Assembly (NCBI GenBank): GCA_013365365.1
Contig: JABVXU010000158.1
Location: forward strand, 47,580 to 111,579
Direction of reading: 5' to 3'
Length of the DNA: 64,000 nt
Source: Cruorifilaria tuberocauda
Lineage: Eukaryota; Nematoda; Chromadorea; Rhabditida; Onchocercidae
This document shows positions 25,601 through 38,218 of this stretch, one piece after another. The first letter of the stretch is position 1. Each line of letters opens with the position of its first letter. The position numbers and the translations under genes are program-made. The notes beneath the pieces are model-generated. The model saw nothing but the letters and a program-made list of their open reading frames with translations. It was not told where the DNA came from and made no database searches.

Positions 25601-28600
25601 TTTTCGATTTTTTTGCAATTTTTTAATCGTTTGATAATAATTTGTTTAAATGAGCAATCCTTAGATAGATTGGTCGTTGGGTTTAAACGAACTTTACTTA
25701 TTCACTTGCTAAACAATTCGAGAATTATTGTTTAACCATTCATTTAGTTAGGTTATCTTTTCGTTCTTTCTTGCGAATCATTCCAGGATCATCAACCCAC
25801 TTCAGTCTAAATTTTTTATTCAAACAGCAGTTTCGTATAAAATCCTGCTGGAGTCAATTAAAAGCAGCGATCACATTTAATCATTGATATTCAAAAGTCA
25901 TTAAAAAACCAATTAAAGCTGATAAGTGTCAGGTGGGCAAAATTCTTTGCACTTATTTCAGCACTAATTTTCTCAATTCAAAAATTACTATTTATTTTGA
26001 AAAGTCAATACTAGTCCTGTTTCATTCATTAGAAACAATTCCAATTGCACGGATAATTAATCTTTGCTAACTCTTTATCGCTATAAGCAGCTGTTTCCTT
26101 AAAATGAAATAAACAATGTGGGAACCAAGGCAGTACGCAGCTATCCTTTAATGAGTAAGAATTCTCGAAAGATGTAAATGATATATTGTTCTAAACATTA
26201 TATATAGATGATATTTTAAAACATCTGCAAAATTTCCATCAAATGATAATTCGATGATTCTGCTTCATCAATTTATGTATTGCTGTACTTTTAAAGATTT
26301 AGATGTGATTAGTGAAGTTTTCGAATTAATGCCTCGTTTAAATTTGATGTATGACAGTTTTTGCGTGGTTGAAATGTATTCCGAATGTTCGCGAGAGTAT
26401 GAAGTAATGGCACTTCTATCCTCGAGAAATAATTGCTTTCACAGCGTGATTAATAGCAACTTTTTATCAGTGGAGATTATCCTATTTTAATTTGTTGTGT
26501 ACTTCTTTATATTTTCCTTTTGTTTATTCTGTCTTTTTCCACTGATATTCTTTTCTGCTAGTGAGTTGTTTGGTTGTATTTTAGTACTAGATATCATTAG
26601 CATAGAACACACTCAGAAAGCTTGCTCTAATTCAAAGCGAAAGCATGAAATAAAATGATGCCGTCTGGGACTTAGCGCAGAGTTGAACTTAATGAAGGTT
26701 AAAAGGTCTGCGTTAACAAATATAAATATTTACTAGTCATTACCCTATCTGAAAAGAAATTTATTACTCGTTTTCTTGAACTAAAATCTTTTCCAAAATA
26801 AGCGAAATAATTTTATTACAGGCTTTCTTAATGTTTATTAACATCAAAAAATAATGTCTTATCATATTTCTTTTCACTCGAAAATTAGATGAAGTTAATT
26901 ATAAATAATCAGAAGAATGACAACAGAATGATCAGATGGCACTTTTATCGTTCTCATTTAAGTATCAAACCTTTCAAATTCTAGACTTTTCTGCCAAATT
27001 TAATAGCTAGGGTGCTTGATAACTTGTTGCTTTAATTATTTAATTATTAGCTCACGACTCGAAGAATTACGGTTATTACTGATCAAGAATCTGAATTCAG
27101 TAAATAAACTTGTTTGTTATTGTTTTCTGAAAACCAATATATATCTATGTTGTCTCCATAATTCATTGAAAACATGAACTGTCCACGGCACAACATGATA
27201 ACTGCCAAACAATATTACTTTCTAAAATTCTAATTTTGGTTTAGCATTTAAGCTGCAAGTATAAGAGGATTTCCTTAAGTCAATAGCATTGTAACCAAAC
27301 TTTGTCTCAGAATTCAAAAGGATACGATCCTGGAGCTTTTAGCAAACTAGTAAGAAATTCTGAAAATTCAATAAGGGGAAATCATCTAAGATAATCAGCA
27401 AGAACAATAAAGTATTAATTAAAATTATGCTCAACTGTTAGCTGAAACTAATATTGGCGTTTTGGAACGCATGATCTGATTTCCATGCCGATAGTTCTTA
27501 AGTAAATAATGTACTTTCCGGGCTATCTTTAATCCTCTTTACATTGTCAAGTAGGAATCTTAACTGAAAATCAAATAATGAACAAAGTTTAAATCTAATT
27601 TATTAAAGCTCATAATGATTATATTCAAGTAATTAGCAAAGAATAATTATTGATTGACTTAGCTTTTTAATTCATTCTTCATATCAAGGGTAAGATCTCA
27701 CAGCAAAATTTAATTTTCTTACGTCTTTTGTAAAAATACAAACACTGATTTTGTTTCCTTTTTAATGGCTGAACAAGTGATATGTTCAGTGATATGTCAA
27801 GTTTCTCAATTCCATGGTACTAAACTCATTATTTTACATGTCTTTTCCATCTCGCCCTCCATTATCATCCTTATCATTGCTTCTCTTCTCGATCTTAGTT
27901 AAGACTAACCTAAATGCATGCATATATTTTAACTTGTCTCATTCTGATTATAATGTATCTGATAATGTTTTCATAAAACCCGCAACCACCTGGTTTGATC
28001 TCCGTTAATTCTTCCTTTTTTTAAATTGTTGGTTTCTTGAACTGTGAGTTCTGCAGGTTGGATTCACTTCTGAAAGTGGATTCGAGCGAATCGGCTATTT
28101 GTTTAAATTAACCTTCAGAAACACTGGAATTGAGAGTCTTTTGGCCTGCAAGCCGAGCATGCTGGGATTTCTCTTCGTAGATTGGTGCAACTAATCATCA
28201 TTTGATTTTCTTACCCGTCACATTTCTCCATTGTGAAAAATCAAGTCTGGCTATCGAAATTTTCTTGTTCTTCGCAACAAGAGCGATCGGTAGGGAACTA
28301 AGTGATGAATATTAGAGAAAGCCATTTTAGCGTAGGAAATTCTCAAAATTTATTTAAAAGAAATGCAGTAGTGGCAGCTCAGTAATGTTGTTAAGTAGGT
28401 AAGTACTTCCTTTCTCATTAGATCCAATGATTTATGCAAAATTTATCACTGAATAGTCATTTCTAAATCATATAAGGTTGCTTAAAAATCAAATCATTTT
28501 TTGCAGAAACGATCGCAAAGTATTTGAATAGCTGCAGATCCTAACCAAAGTTGAGAATAGAAAGTTTCAATGATGCCTACTTCTTTGTTACATTCTAAAG

Positions 28601-30803
28601 TAAATGGAAATCGAACAAACAAATTATTAGTTGAATCATTTGCTCTTATTTTAGATTAAATATCAGCCATTTGTCAAACAACAGTTAGATATGTAAGCTT
28701 CTATTTTGAAAATATATTTGAAGAAATAAAAATTGGTCTGAGAGGGTTTATTCAGGAGAACAATCGGTCAGACGACTAAATAACATCAAACTTTGACAAA
28801 CATAAAACGAACTGATAAGTAAAGCGTACAAAACTACTAACATTTGTGTAACAGCAGGACAGAAATAATATTGCGAGAGTTCTAAGTTCAATAAATTAAT
28901 CATTAAAAATTTTCCAAAATGACAGTTTTCTATGAAGAAAAACGCAATGGTGTCTGTCATTGTATCACTAACGGTTCAAATCAATTTCTACTGTGATAAT
29001 TTTTGGATTTTAGTAGCAATCCTTATAATAATTTGAGAATTTATGCTAATGCTTTTGACGATTTGACGATTAGTTAAATAGAAATCATTCTTACCTTCTT
29101 TTTAAAAAGAAAAGGACATACTTTTCTTAACTTTCTTAGCCATATTGGGAATTCAATTCTTCGGATTTTAGGTTATCGAGCATTGCGATTTTATTGGTTT
29201 TTGCACCAATGCGAAGTATTATATAATATTTCTATGAAATTTCTTATCCAATTGAAACTTAACTATGGATAGAAATTTAGAAGATTACTTAGCAGAGAAG
29301 CATGATTAATTAAATGCAATTTTAGAAATGCTTTGTAATTCTACTAAACTTACTAAGTTAGGTAAACAGCTTGAATAATAAGTTGCGATTTTGATCTAGA
29401 AATCTCACTCTCGACTGTTATTTATTTAGGAAAGAAATTGAAGAGAAAGAAAAGAGAAGAAGGCAGTGAGGAAGGATGTATTTAATATATTTAAAAGTTT
29501 GCAGAAATTAAACGAAAATATTTAGTAATCCATGTGAAATGTTGCTTTCTTATTTAGGAAAACGCAAGATATATTTTCCAAACGATAAGATATCGGAAAT
29601 AGCAGCTGGGAGAATTTTGAAGGGATCGAGAGCAACCAGTAGGAGACTTGTTTACACAAAGCTATGCTTGACTCCAATCTTACAAACATTAGCTCCGTAG
29701 TATCGATAAATTAACTAACTCAATTTTATTCGTTTGAAGTTTAGTGATCGAACTTCTCTAAATGAAAGCAACGCGAATTTTTCTGCCAGAAAATTGCATA
29801 CTTTAGGAACATTTAGCAATAGACATCATGTGTTATTTTCTTTCCATGCAATACCCTATGGGGATAATAGCATTCATCCATACCAATCATTTATCACTCC
29901 TTGTTCTCTTCTACATCGCTTGCTCAGAAATTTTAACTATCAAACTGATGAGGCAAAAAATCATGTAGTTTTGTAGTAGGGAGGAATATTGTCTATTCTA
30001 CATCTAAAATTAACGTTGGATGACGTTTGTTAGAAGAAATTTGAGGAGATTTTTGTTTTACCGTATATCAGATTAAGATCTGAATATTTTTTTAAGTCTA
30101 AATTGCAGTTTTTGTTTTTCTCAATTAACGAGCAGAACTTGGCTTGATGAAATTCTTTTTAAGCAGAACGTTTTGTCAGCAACAGTAAGGATAACTGAAT
30201 TTTACACCAAAATACTATAAAAGCGTTCCATAGAAGAATATAAAAAAATAGTGCACTAGATGGAAAAATCCTTCAACTCTGCCATTTATAAGGATTTCTA
30301 GCTCTTTGTTTCATTTCCTATAAAAAGGTATCTGTTTTAAATAGTAACTATGCTATCAAAAATCTTCGCCTTCTTAATCAATTTCTGTTTCTTCCTTTCG
30401 TATTCAGTAAAAGTTAATCTAAATTTTTGATACGGTTAAATCTTCCTTTAAAGATTGAGATCTCAGTTTTGTTGTTTCGTTGGTCAAATGCTGCATTGAT
30501 TCCTAAAGTGTTAAGTGCACAATTCGAGTTAAGAATGATAATTTGCTTCCACATTTATTTCATTAATTCATTCAAAATTTCTTGAATTTCACATATTTCC
30601 CCTGTTTGTTTCATTCATTTTTTGCTGAAATACATTTGCAGCATACTAACAGTATCTCATTCTTTTCTTTTTGTCTATGCGTGGTTCCTATTTTATTTGC
30701 ATATTCTGGTTATGCTAACTGCAAACTTTTTTCCATTCTAGCAGAATATAAATGCTTCTTCATCAACTGATAATAGAAAATATTGTGTGAGATCACAATC
30801 GAT

Positions 30804-33800
30804 ATGTCAACAAAATCCGTAATTCCGATTGATGGTGAGCAATCGACTAGTGATGTGGACCCAATTAATGTTCCGGAAGCTGGAGGTGATGCAAGTCCCG
30901 GTGATTTTACTTCTACCTTGAATATCGAAAATTTTGACCAAGCATTGTCATGTGCTGAAAAGCTGAAGCGAGCAAACTTTCAAAGAGGTTCCATCGGTGC
31001 TGCAGATCCAGTCCTAGAATCATCTAAATTACTCAGAAAACTTTCCGAAGCATTCGGTATGTTCTTTATCCCTGATGTGCTTCAGCAACTTATGTTTTAG
31101 GAAGTGTTTCGCGACCTCATTATGTTCTATAGCTAATGCATGTTCACAGAAGTGATCTGAGATTCCAGTTGTTAGCTAATCTTTTTAAGGAAAAAATGTG
31201 AAATCTGATAGCAACATTGGTGTTTATTTAGTAAATACCAACTGAAAATTAGATTGGAATTGCATGCGATAAATCTACTTCTTATCTCAGATTTTTATGT
31301 GAGATTCTATTAACAAATTAATGAGAAAATTTCAAATTCGATCGCATTTACTTTTGTGTTCTTCATATTGCTGTCTACAATTAATTTACTCGAGGAGTCT
31401 ATAATTTTAACTTTATTTGTAAAAAGTGACTCTCCGAATTGAATTACTTTAGTGTTGGTTTTTCCGGCAAAAATTCAGCTTTTGGATAATTTGATAAGAA
31501 AAGAAATATCCGCTGCTCTTTTTCTCATCGATCCAAAAAATGCTCAAAAGAGCTTCACTATTTTGCAACTCAAAGTTTAACTAATTGAGGTGATTTTACA
31601 ATACAGTTTATGCAGATTATTTCCTATGAAGCCAGTATTACTGAAAAAATGCTTTTCTACTAAAATATAGTGATGGAATGGAAACCTGATGAGGTAGTGA
31701 TGTAATCATTGCTGATTTCTGAAAAATTTTCTGTAAAATAAGGCAGCGGTAGTAGTAGTTAAGGTAGAATACGAGTTGAGGAAGGGGTGGATAATTCAAG
31801 ATGGTAGAAGGCGTTCCGCTCGATGGCACAATGCTCCGAGGTAGCTGCTGAATCATTGAGTCGATGCTATGCTAAGGAGAAGCAAGGGAAAAAATTCTTT
31901 CTCAAAAAATTCCATTCATTCATCGTTTCAGATGAGCACAACATACATTCATTCATTGCAAACTTTTATGTTCAATACGTGAAGATTTCTCCTTCAATCG
32001 TCTGTTACTAATTACAGTGAATTCATCAGTAGCTCTCACCATACTTCTTATTCAAAACATTTTGCAAAAAACTAGTGCTAGACTGATCGAACATGAGTGA
32101 AGAACGGAGATCTAATTCAAACCATCTCACTGTTGAAATCGAACATCTGCGACGGATTCAACAAAACCGAGTGAAGGAACCAAAGTCTGCACCGTGTTCC
32201 GACATCCTAGTTGCGAACGACTTCTTTTCTGTTTTTGACGAGATTATGCTCCATAATTCGCTGTGCAGGAGCAACAATTCAGGCTCATCATCCTGTCATC
32301 CAGGAAACTGCTGTTTGTGCAACTTATCATCATCAAATCTCTTTGATCCGTCGGATCCGATCATTTTACCATTCATTTCTTCCAGCACCACCGACCTGTT
32401 GTATCAGAACTTTGAGAAAGCTAATGCTGGTGCAGATATAGATGAGATCGGCGAACACAGTGGTAATAGTCGACAAAATGGCGCAAAACATGGCGGAAAA
32501 TTAAAGATACCAACTAACTGTTGTCGAGTTGGTGATATATTATGGAAGAAATTCCAAATTTACCTAAAGTTTTTGTCAACCCGTAAATTCCTGAGAAAAT
32601 GTGAGAATTGTTGCCATTCGCTGAAAACTGCATGCAAGTCTTTCGTGGATTCCACTCGTATTATTTTCACTGTCTAGCAATTATAACTTTATTAGTTGCA
32701 CTTTTTTTGTCTTCACTTGTCCTTACTGACGTTATTGCATTTCTCATTGTCATGGCTTATGCATAATTTCCGCTTTAATTTATTAATTGCTAATGTCCAC
32801 CCACTGCACTCCCGGTTATAAAAGTGGTTCAAAATTCATCTCTGCATTCAGTCAGTGTACATTCATCATTTGTTACATCTCTCGACAACTCTTCTCTCCA
32901 TCTTCTACAGTGTTTCCTATCCTCCAATATCTTTAAAGAACTGCAATTCTGAATAAAATTCAATACTAATAGTAAGCATTTCGATATAATTGCAGTGAAA
33001 CTACCATCTATTTGAGTGTCTAAAAATGGAGATAAGAGGAATTAATTTCTTATGAATTGCTGTTTAAAAGGAACTACTTTATGAATATTTTTATTATAGT
33101 GAAAATAAAGAATTGGTTATTCTGCAGAATAATTTGGGAGGGATTGAATCAGCCGAAAATAGATAAGAATTTCCAGCTTTTGGAAAAACTTTAGGGCATA
33201 CAGAAGTTTTCAGTTCCTGTGAAGCCAGTTTTGATGAATTGTCAGAACTGTCCGACTTTACAGAAATCATTCTGTAAATCAGTTCAAGTTTTGCAAAAGA
33301 AAATAACAGCATATTGGATTGGTGGAATATATAAACTTTCCGATAAAACTGTGTTTTGATCAGTTATGATACTTCAGTACAATATTTGGTGTTCCTACAT
33401 AGTGATGCTAAATCATTTGTAACAAATCAGCTCATTAAATTGCATTTTTCCCGTTACAATCAAAAACGATCATATTTGAAGATTGATATTTAGTTCCTTG
33501 GGATAAGTAAACAAAAATTTCGATCAAAAAAGAGATCTTATTTCAGTGCAACGAATCGAAGGTAAGGGCATCGTTCGAAAAGGTGCATTAAGGCAAAAGA
33601 ATGTTCACGAAGTCAAGTATGCTTTCACTTCGTTTCTTTTAATTTTAGAAATTAAATTAACTAGGAATGAAATCATTTATTCTATCACAATATTCTATTC
33701 AATATAAGAAATGATATTCGGAAACGGCTAAGTAATTAAATTAAATCTTCAGAGCGCACAAATTTATTGCACGATTTTTCAAACAGCCAACGTTTTGTTC

Positions 33801-34621
33801 ACATTGCAAGGAATTTCTTTGGGGTCTTAATAAGCAGGGCTTCCAGTGTCAAGGTAAGTATGTACTCTACTCCTTCCGATCACGTTTTTAAAAATTATCC
33901 ACTAAGAAACTTTCACCGATTTTCATTTGTTCAAATTGAAACTTCAGACTAACAAATTCGTTTTCAAATTAAGTCTTGATTAATTTCAGTATGCGCACTT
34001 GTAGTTCATAAAAGATGCCATCAGTTTGTTAACTTTCAATGCCCTGGCGCTGACAAAGGTGTTGATACCGACGTTAGTTTCAGATGTTTCATGTTGCATG
34101 TTTGCTATTGATAGTTGGCGAGTGCTAGAAAAGAATTCATATTCGTTTGTAGAATTTTTACTGTGTACTTCTTGACGCTTCTCGTGAACTTTCCAAAAAG
34201 TATAGAAATTTTAACAGAAAATTATTTGGATCAAAATTTGTACAAAATCAGAACCTATCGAATCTGAAAAACTGTATTCTCAATACAGTAAGCTATCCTT
34301 TTAGGATCCACGACAGCAACATAAGTGGAAGGTGCATTCATATTCGTCTCCAACTTTTTGTGATCATTGTGGATCTTTGCTTTATGGCATCATTCATCAG
34401 GTTCAACTTTACATTTTTGCTTCGATTTTTAGTTTAAAAAATAAAAAAAGAGTACATAATTTTATATCATTTTTAGGGTAAAAAATGTCAATCTTGCGAC
34501 GTGAATGTCCATCATAAATGCGTTAAATATGTACCTGATATGTGCGGGACAGATTATATCGAAAGACGCGGTAGAATACATCTTTCAATTCGAGTTGAAA
34601 ATGATCTTCTACAAGTTAAAG
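30804..34621 (+). CDS. pkc-2: Conventional protein kinase C, N-terminal half (pseudosubstrate, C1A, C1B)
   Basis: Exons: 30804-31056 (candidate first exon), 33547-33616, 33753-33853, 33990-34072, 34305-34400, 34477-34621; all phases agree. The pseudosubstrate reads [18 protein letters not shown]1A runs from [17 protein letters not shown] to CHQFVNFQC and C1B from [17 protein letters not shown] to [12 protein letters not shown]; both keep the His/Cys zinc ligands and the PTFC and GLNKQG/GIIHQG elements of diacylglycerol binding. The last exon ends in [19 protein letters not shown], the lead-in to a C2 domain, so this is the calcium-dependent class, whose nematode member is pkc-2. In the family this is followed by C2, kinase and C-tail; none of these is visible before the next genes. 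The terminal donor GTGCTG at 34622 is weak; a better one (GTGAGG) lies a few codons on, and read-through stops at 34710. The link from 30804 is supported only by phase. Confidence 0.78.
32093..32677 (+). CDS. Cys-rich ORF inside PKC intron; possible alternative first exon
   Basis: A 194-codon uninterrupted frame from ATG to TAG, much longer than expected by chance in this AT-rich DNA and with normal protein-like composition. It contains Cys clusters ([30 protein letters not shown]) and a basic, aromatic C-terminal part. Two readings are possible. As a single-exon nested gene it ends at 32677. Alternatively it is spliced at a GTGAGA donor at 32601 (exon 32093-32600, phase 1) onto the phase-1 PKC acceptor at 33547, giving a PKC isoform with a different N-terminus; conventional PKC genes of nematodes are known to use alternative first exons. 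No family recognised. Confidence 0.5.
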   Translation: MSEERRSNSNHLTVEIEHLRRIQQNRVKEPKSAPCSDILVANDFFSVFDEIMLHNSLCRSNNSGSSSCHPGNCCLCNLSSSNLFDPSDPIILPFISSSTTDLLYQNFEKANAGADIDEIGEHSGNSRQNGAKHGGKLKIPTNCCRVGDILWKKFQIYLKFLSTRKFLRKCENCCHSLKTACKSFVDSTRIIFTV

Positions 34622-34710
34622 GTGCTGATTGGTTATTCAGCATTTCAGTGAGGGCAAATCTTAATTTTTATCTTTGCAGTTCTGAGCTTAGTGGAATTAG
34701 TTGTTTTTAA

Positions 34711-37423
34711 TTGGCGGTACTCAATAATAGGTAGTAAAATGATAAAACACATCAGCTTTCAAGGCATTTAATCATTTTTTGGTAACATTGATATCCTGTC
34801 TTGAGCTCAAATTACCGCACAAGAAATCAATAATACCTCGACAACAGAACGGCTACATGATAAAAAAAAAACAAAAAATAAAGGGAAGTATATCTGACTA
34901 CAAATCGGGAACATTATGGAAGCAAGAGATGATTAAAATTTGGTTTGATAGAATAAATTCAATTGATCATTGTTGATCATAAATGACAACTCGTTGTGAT
35001 GCATATAGTCGGAAGTCTCCCCCAATTATCTATTGTTATTTATAGTATAAGCAAAAATTTTTCATCACTACTTGGTGCTTTTATATTGTAACAATTGATT
35101 ATACACTGAACATCTCCATAGATATGGAACCCACATATTCCTGATTTCATTGTTTTCAACCCACAGTTTCCGTTGTTGATACATTAGAAGCGTATTCCAT
35201 TAATTGCTTCATATCCTTCGTGGTAATATTTTCCAGTGCGGAAGATTATTTTACAAAATTGCTGATATCTGCACAATTTGCACATATGCTTTCTTCATAT
35301 ATCACATTATGCAATAACTTATTCGATGATTTGTCAAACAAAGTGCCTTCAATTTCTTCATTTTGTTGGTTTCTTTTCATAGTGAAATGTCAGATTTGTT
35401 CTAATATTAAAAATAACTGACTATTGAAAAGCATACAGTTGTCACAGCGGCATAACAATTCTCACTAAATGTACATTTCATGCACTTGTTGAAAATATCT
35501 CAAGCAACCGAGGTTTATTTAGTTCTCCAGGTAGATGCAGTATTTGTGTATATGTACATATTTCATATTTTCGTATAAGGAATGTATAAGATGCAAAGAA
35601 ATGCATTATTTTAATCTCTTTTCAACGTTCTCTTTATTATATAACCTTTGCTTGGTCACACCAACCTTTGCTTCTCCATACTCTACACATCTTCGCCGTA
35701 ATAGATGCTGGAATTGAGATACCGCATGATTTTACAACCAATGAAAAACATAGAACAATTATTGTAAATTGTGTGATCTAGGTAGAAGGATCAACAGTAA
35801 ATACAAACAGGATTTACGCGACAATATCTTGAAATCCCATCGTTACTTTTTTCACTCCGATTTGCCAAATTTTGACAGTAACGTGAACTATTCAGGATTT
35901 AAAATCATGCATTGGAATAGGAGTCCCATGAGTTGCATCACCCGTTGCAGCTATCATGGTTGTATGCGGCACTTTGAAATTGATAATACATGGTTTGTGA
36001 AAAACGCCGTTCTAAGATTCTTATCTAGTTTTACAATTGATGCATGATTTTATGATTTCAAGAAACAGGTTTTTGAACAAGAATCTATAGATTAAAATTT
36101 GCAAAATTTGTAAATTGCCATTCGCGACCACTATGCAAATCACCAATCAATCAACAATGTTGGCAGTAAGTGTCGTACTTAAATTTAGGTATTACATCAA
36201 TTCTTCGCAGCTGTAACGAATTATTCTGGAACTTTTATTTTAATTAAATTTTTAAACGGCATTTCATGGATTTACCCACGTAGTAATTCACTAACTTGTG
36301 TTACAAATATAGATAACAGTAGGGAAATATCAGTTAAGAGCCATATTACTGAACCTCGATTTCTTTAAATTTCACTTACTTGGATATTAGAGCGAACAAT
36401 TATACAACAGATGAACGGAATTACAATTTTACCCACAAAATGGAAATTAATGATATTGATGAAGTAAGAGTTGTAAATGTTTCAAAGCCGGATACAGTTT
36501 CAGTTTGATCACTGGAAAACTATCTCTAACAACAAGAACATACCCTATGCTAAAACACCAGCTTCTTTAAGACTTTCCCACTTTTAAGCAATGATTTATT
36601 AATCTGTTGTTAATGCCAATTTAAACCATAATCAAAGAATACTGTAAATATAGGTTAACTCTGCCAACATACGTTTGTTCATGTTATTCAAAGTTGAAGT
36701 CGATGAAGTGACTTGTAACGAACAGAATAACGCAAGGTATACAACGGCTACCATAAAATTTGGGTATCTGCTTATTCTGCTGCGTTGAATCGGCAAAAAA
36801 GTCGGAGCGCATCTGGCATGAAATTTAGAATTTGCTTATTATCAGGAGACGGATACATTAAAAAAGTTTACCGATAAGCAAAACGTCATGATTCGTGGAC
36901 TACTCACCACCACTGTTACGTGATGTTATCTAAAGAATGGAATTACCAGAAACATTTCAATTTCAGACCTCTATATGGTGGATGATAAGTATATGAAATA
37001 GATCTCCCATGAAAAAGTATTCTCACCTTTTAAATGTGCAGAAATTTATCCGCAGAAGAAACATTTTTCAAGAAGTGTTAAAAGTATATCTCGTGAAACA
37101 ATTCGGAGTGCTAATAGAGAAAGGGATGGAATGTTCCCATGCCCTTTAATTTAAATCCGTCCTTTAATTATCTGCCTTGAATAGAAGTGGTGGAAGGAAC
37201 TGATTACTGGTGCACAAACTCCTATCATTCATCTGTTCGACCGCGGTCTCTTCCCTTCTAACAAAGGCATACCGTTGCCACAGTCTCGAACAGTCACTAT
37301 CAAGTTCCTTCCCATCCTACCTTCACAACCACCAAACATAGTATCAGCCAACAAACGAACCACAAAACGATGTAATGGGGAATGTCGATATTCTGACACT
37401 GCCAACTTCTCGCAATTCGGCTA
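34711..37423. other. Stretch where PKC C2 and kinase exons would be expected, none found
   Basis: Short AT-rich frames only. I looked for C2 signatures (SDPYVKLKLIP-like) and the kinase motifs (GxGxxG, HRD, DFG) and saw none. This leaves the PKC model without its catalytic half. Confidence 0.5.
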
Positions 37424-37718
37424 CTAACCGCCGTGCAGCGTTGGAGATGGGTGATGCGGTGGCGTGTCGTCGTTGTGAGCGGTGCGATTCTTCAATTCCC
37501 GTTGCACTTTCAGTTGTTTTCCCTTGGTGATGGGTATTGATTTGATAGAAAAATCTTAGAGAAATTTCGCGGATAATATAAATCACCTTATCAAGCTGTT
37601 CCATCTGATAGACGATACTGGACTGTGCTTGCTTAGCCTGAGGGTAGTCCGATTGCGGAATATTTAAAAGAGGTTGAATTTTTGATCTCGGTCCTGCTAC
37701 TCTTAACTTTGTGCTCAT
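37424..37718 (-). CDS. Small unrecognised protein, two exons
   Basis: Exon 1 37718-37587 (44 codons, starting MSTKLRVAGPRSKIQPLL) ends in AAG|GTGATT; exon 2 37522-37424 begins after ACCAAG in the same phase and ends at TAG, giving 76 residues. The middle (KQAQSSIVYQMEQLDK then GKQLKVQRELKNR) is predicted by eye to be helical, perhaps coiled coil; the tail is His/Pro-rich. If the intron is retained, the frame instead runs on to 37344 (125 codons from the same ATG). It is divergent from makorin, with about 500 bases between. No family recognised; the spliced form reads more protein-like. Confidence 0.45.
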
Positions 37719-38218
37719 AATGCTTGGTTTGATGAACACATAAAAGAGGAGGCTTAGCGAGCTAAAATTTCGGCTTTGTTGTGTTGTGCAAGAGCAGGTA
37801 TATGAGTATTTATTAAATAGATGATTCCATGCGCACGTTGTGGAGTATGAGCAAGAAGTTGCCGATAAACATTTATTTTTCCAGAAGAACAGGACAGAAA
37901 TTCGGTGCGTATGGCTGATGGTAAGCATTCAATTCATAACTTCCTCTGGTTCCAGAGTTTTATCCGAATTCGTAATTGTTTCAACTTTAATACAGAATTT
38001 AGATTTGAGGAGGGATGAAAAAATGCTGATGCTACGGTTATATTAGTTTATTATTAATTGTCATTTGTTATCACTACTGTTAAATTTCTATGAATTGAAC
38101 GTATCGTCGATATATTTAAACAGTCCTAGAACGTGGCCATCTTTGTATGCTTCAGACACACGAGTTGGTGAGTTGTTTTCTTCTTGAATTTCACATAAAT
38201 GTATATTTTTTATTTTAG

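Larger units (their letters stand above)
15315..30803. other. 15 kb gene-poor stretch
   Basis: Very AT-rich, with many short frames on both strands, none of which has recognisable domains or fits a spliced model. Exceptions worth noting are listed separately: an exon-like frame at 16761-16871, a palindrome at 17278-17307, and short local repeats at about 17643-17688 and 22611-22660. It may contain regulatory DNA or 5' introns of the PKC gene that begins at 30804. Confidence 0.45.

Noticed and set aside
34779..34976. Frame with KLPHKKS and KKKQKIKGSI that faintly recalls a PKC C2 domain
   Set aside because: The match is only a few Lys/Leu residues in a Lys-rich frame; the calcium-binding Asp residues and SDPYVK core are absent, so it is not evidence of a C2 remnant.
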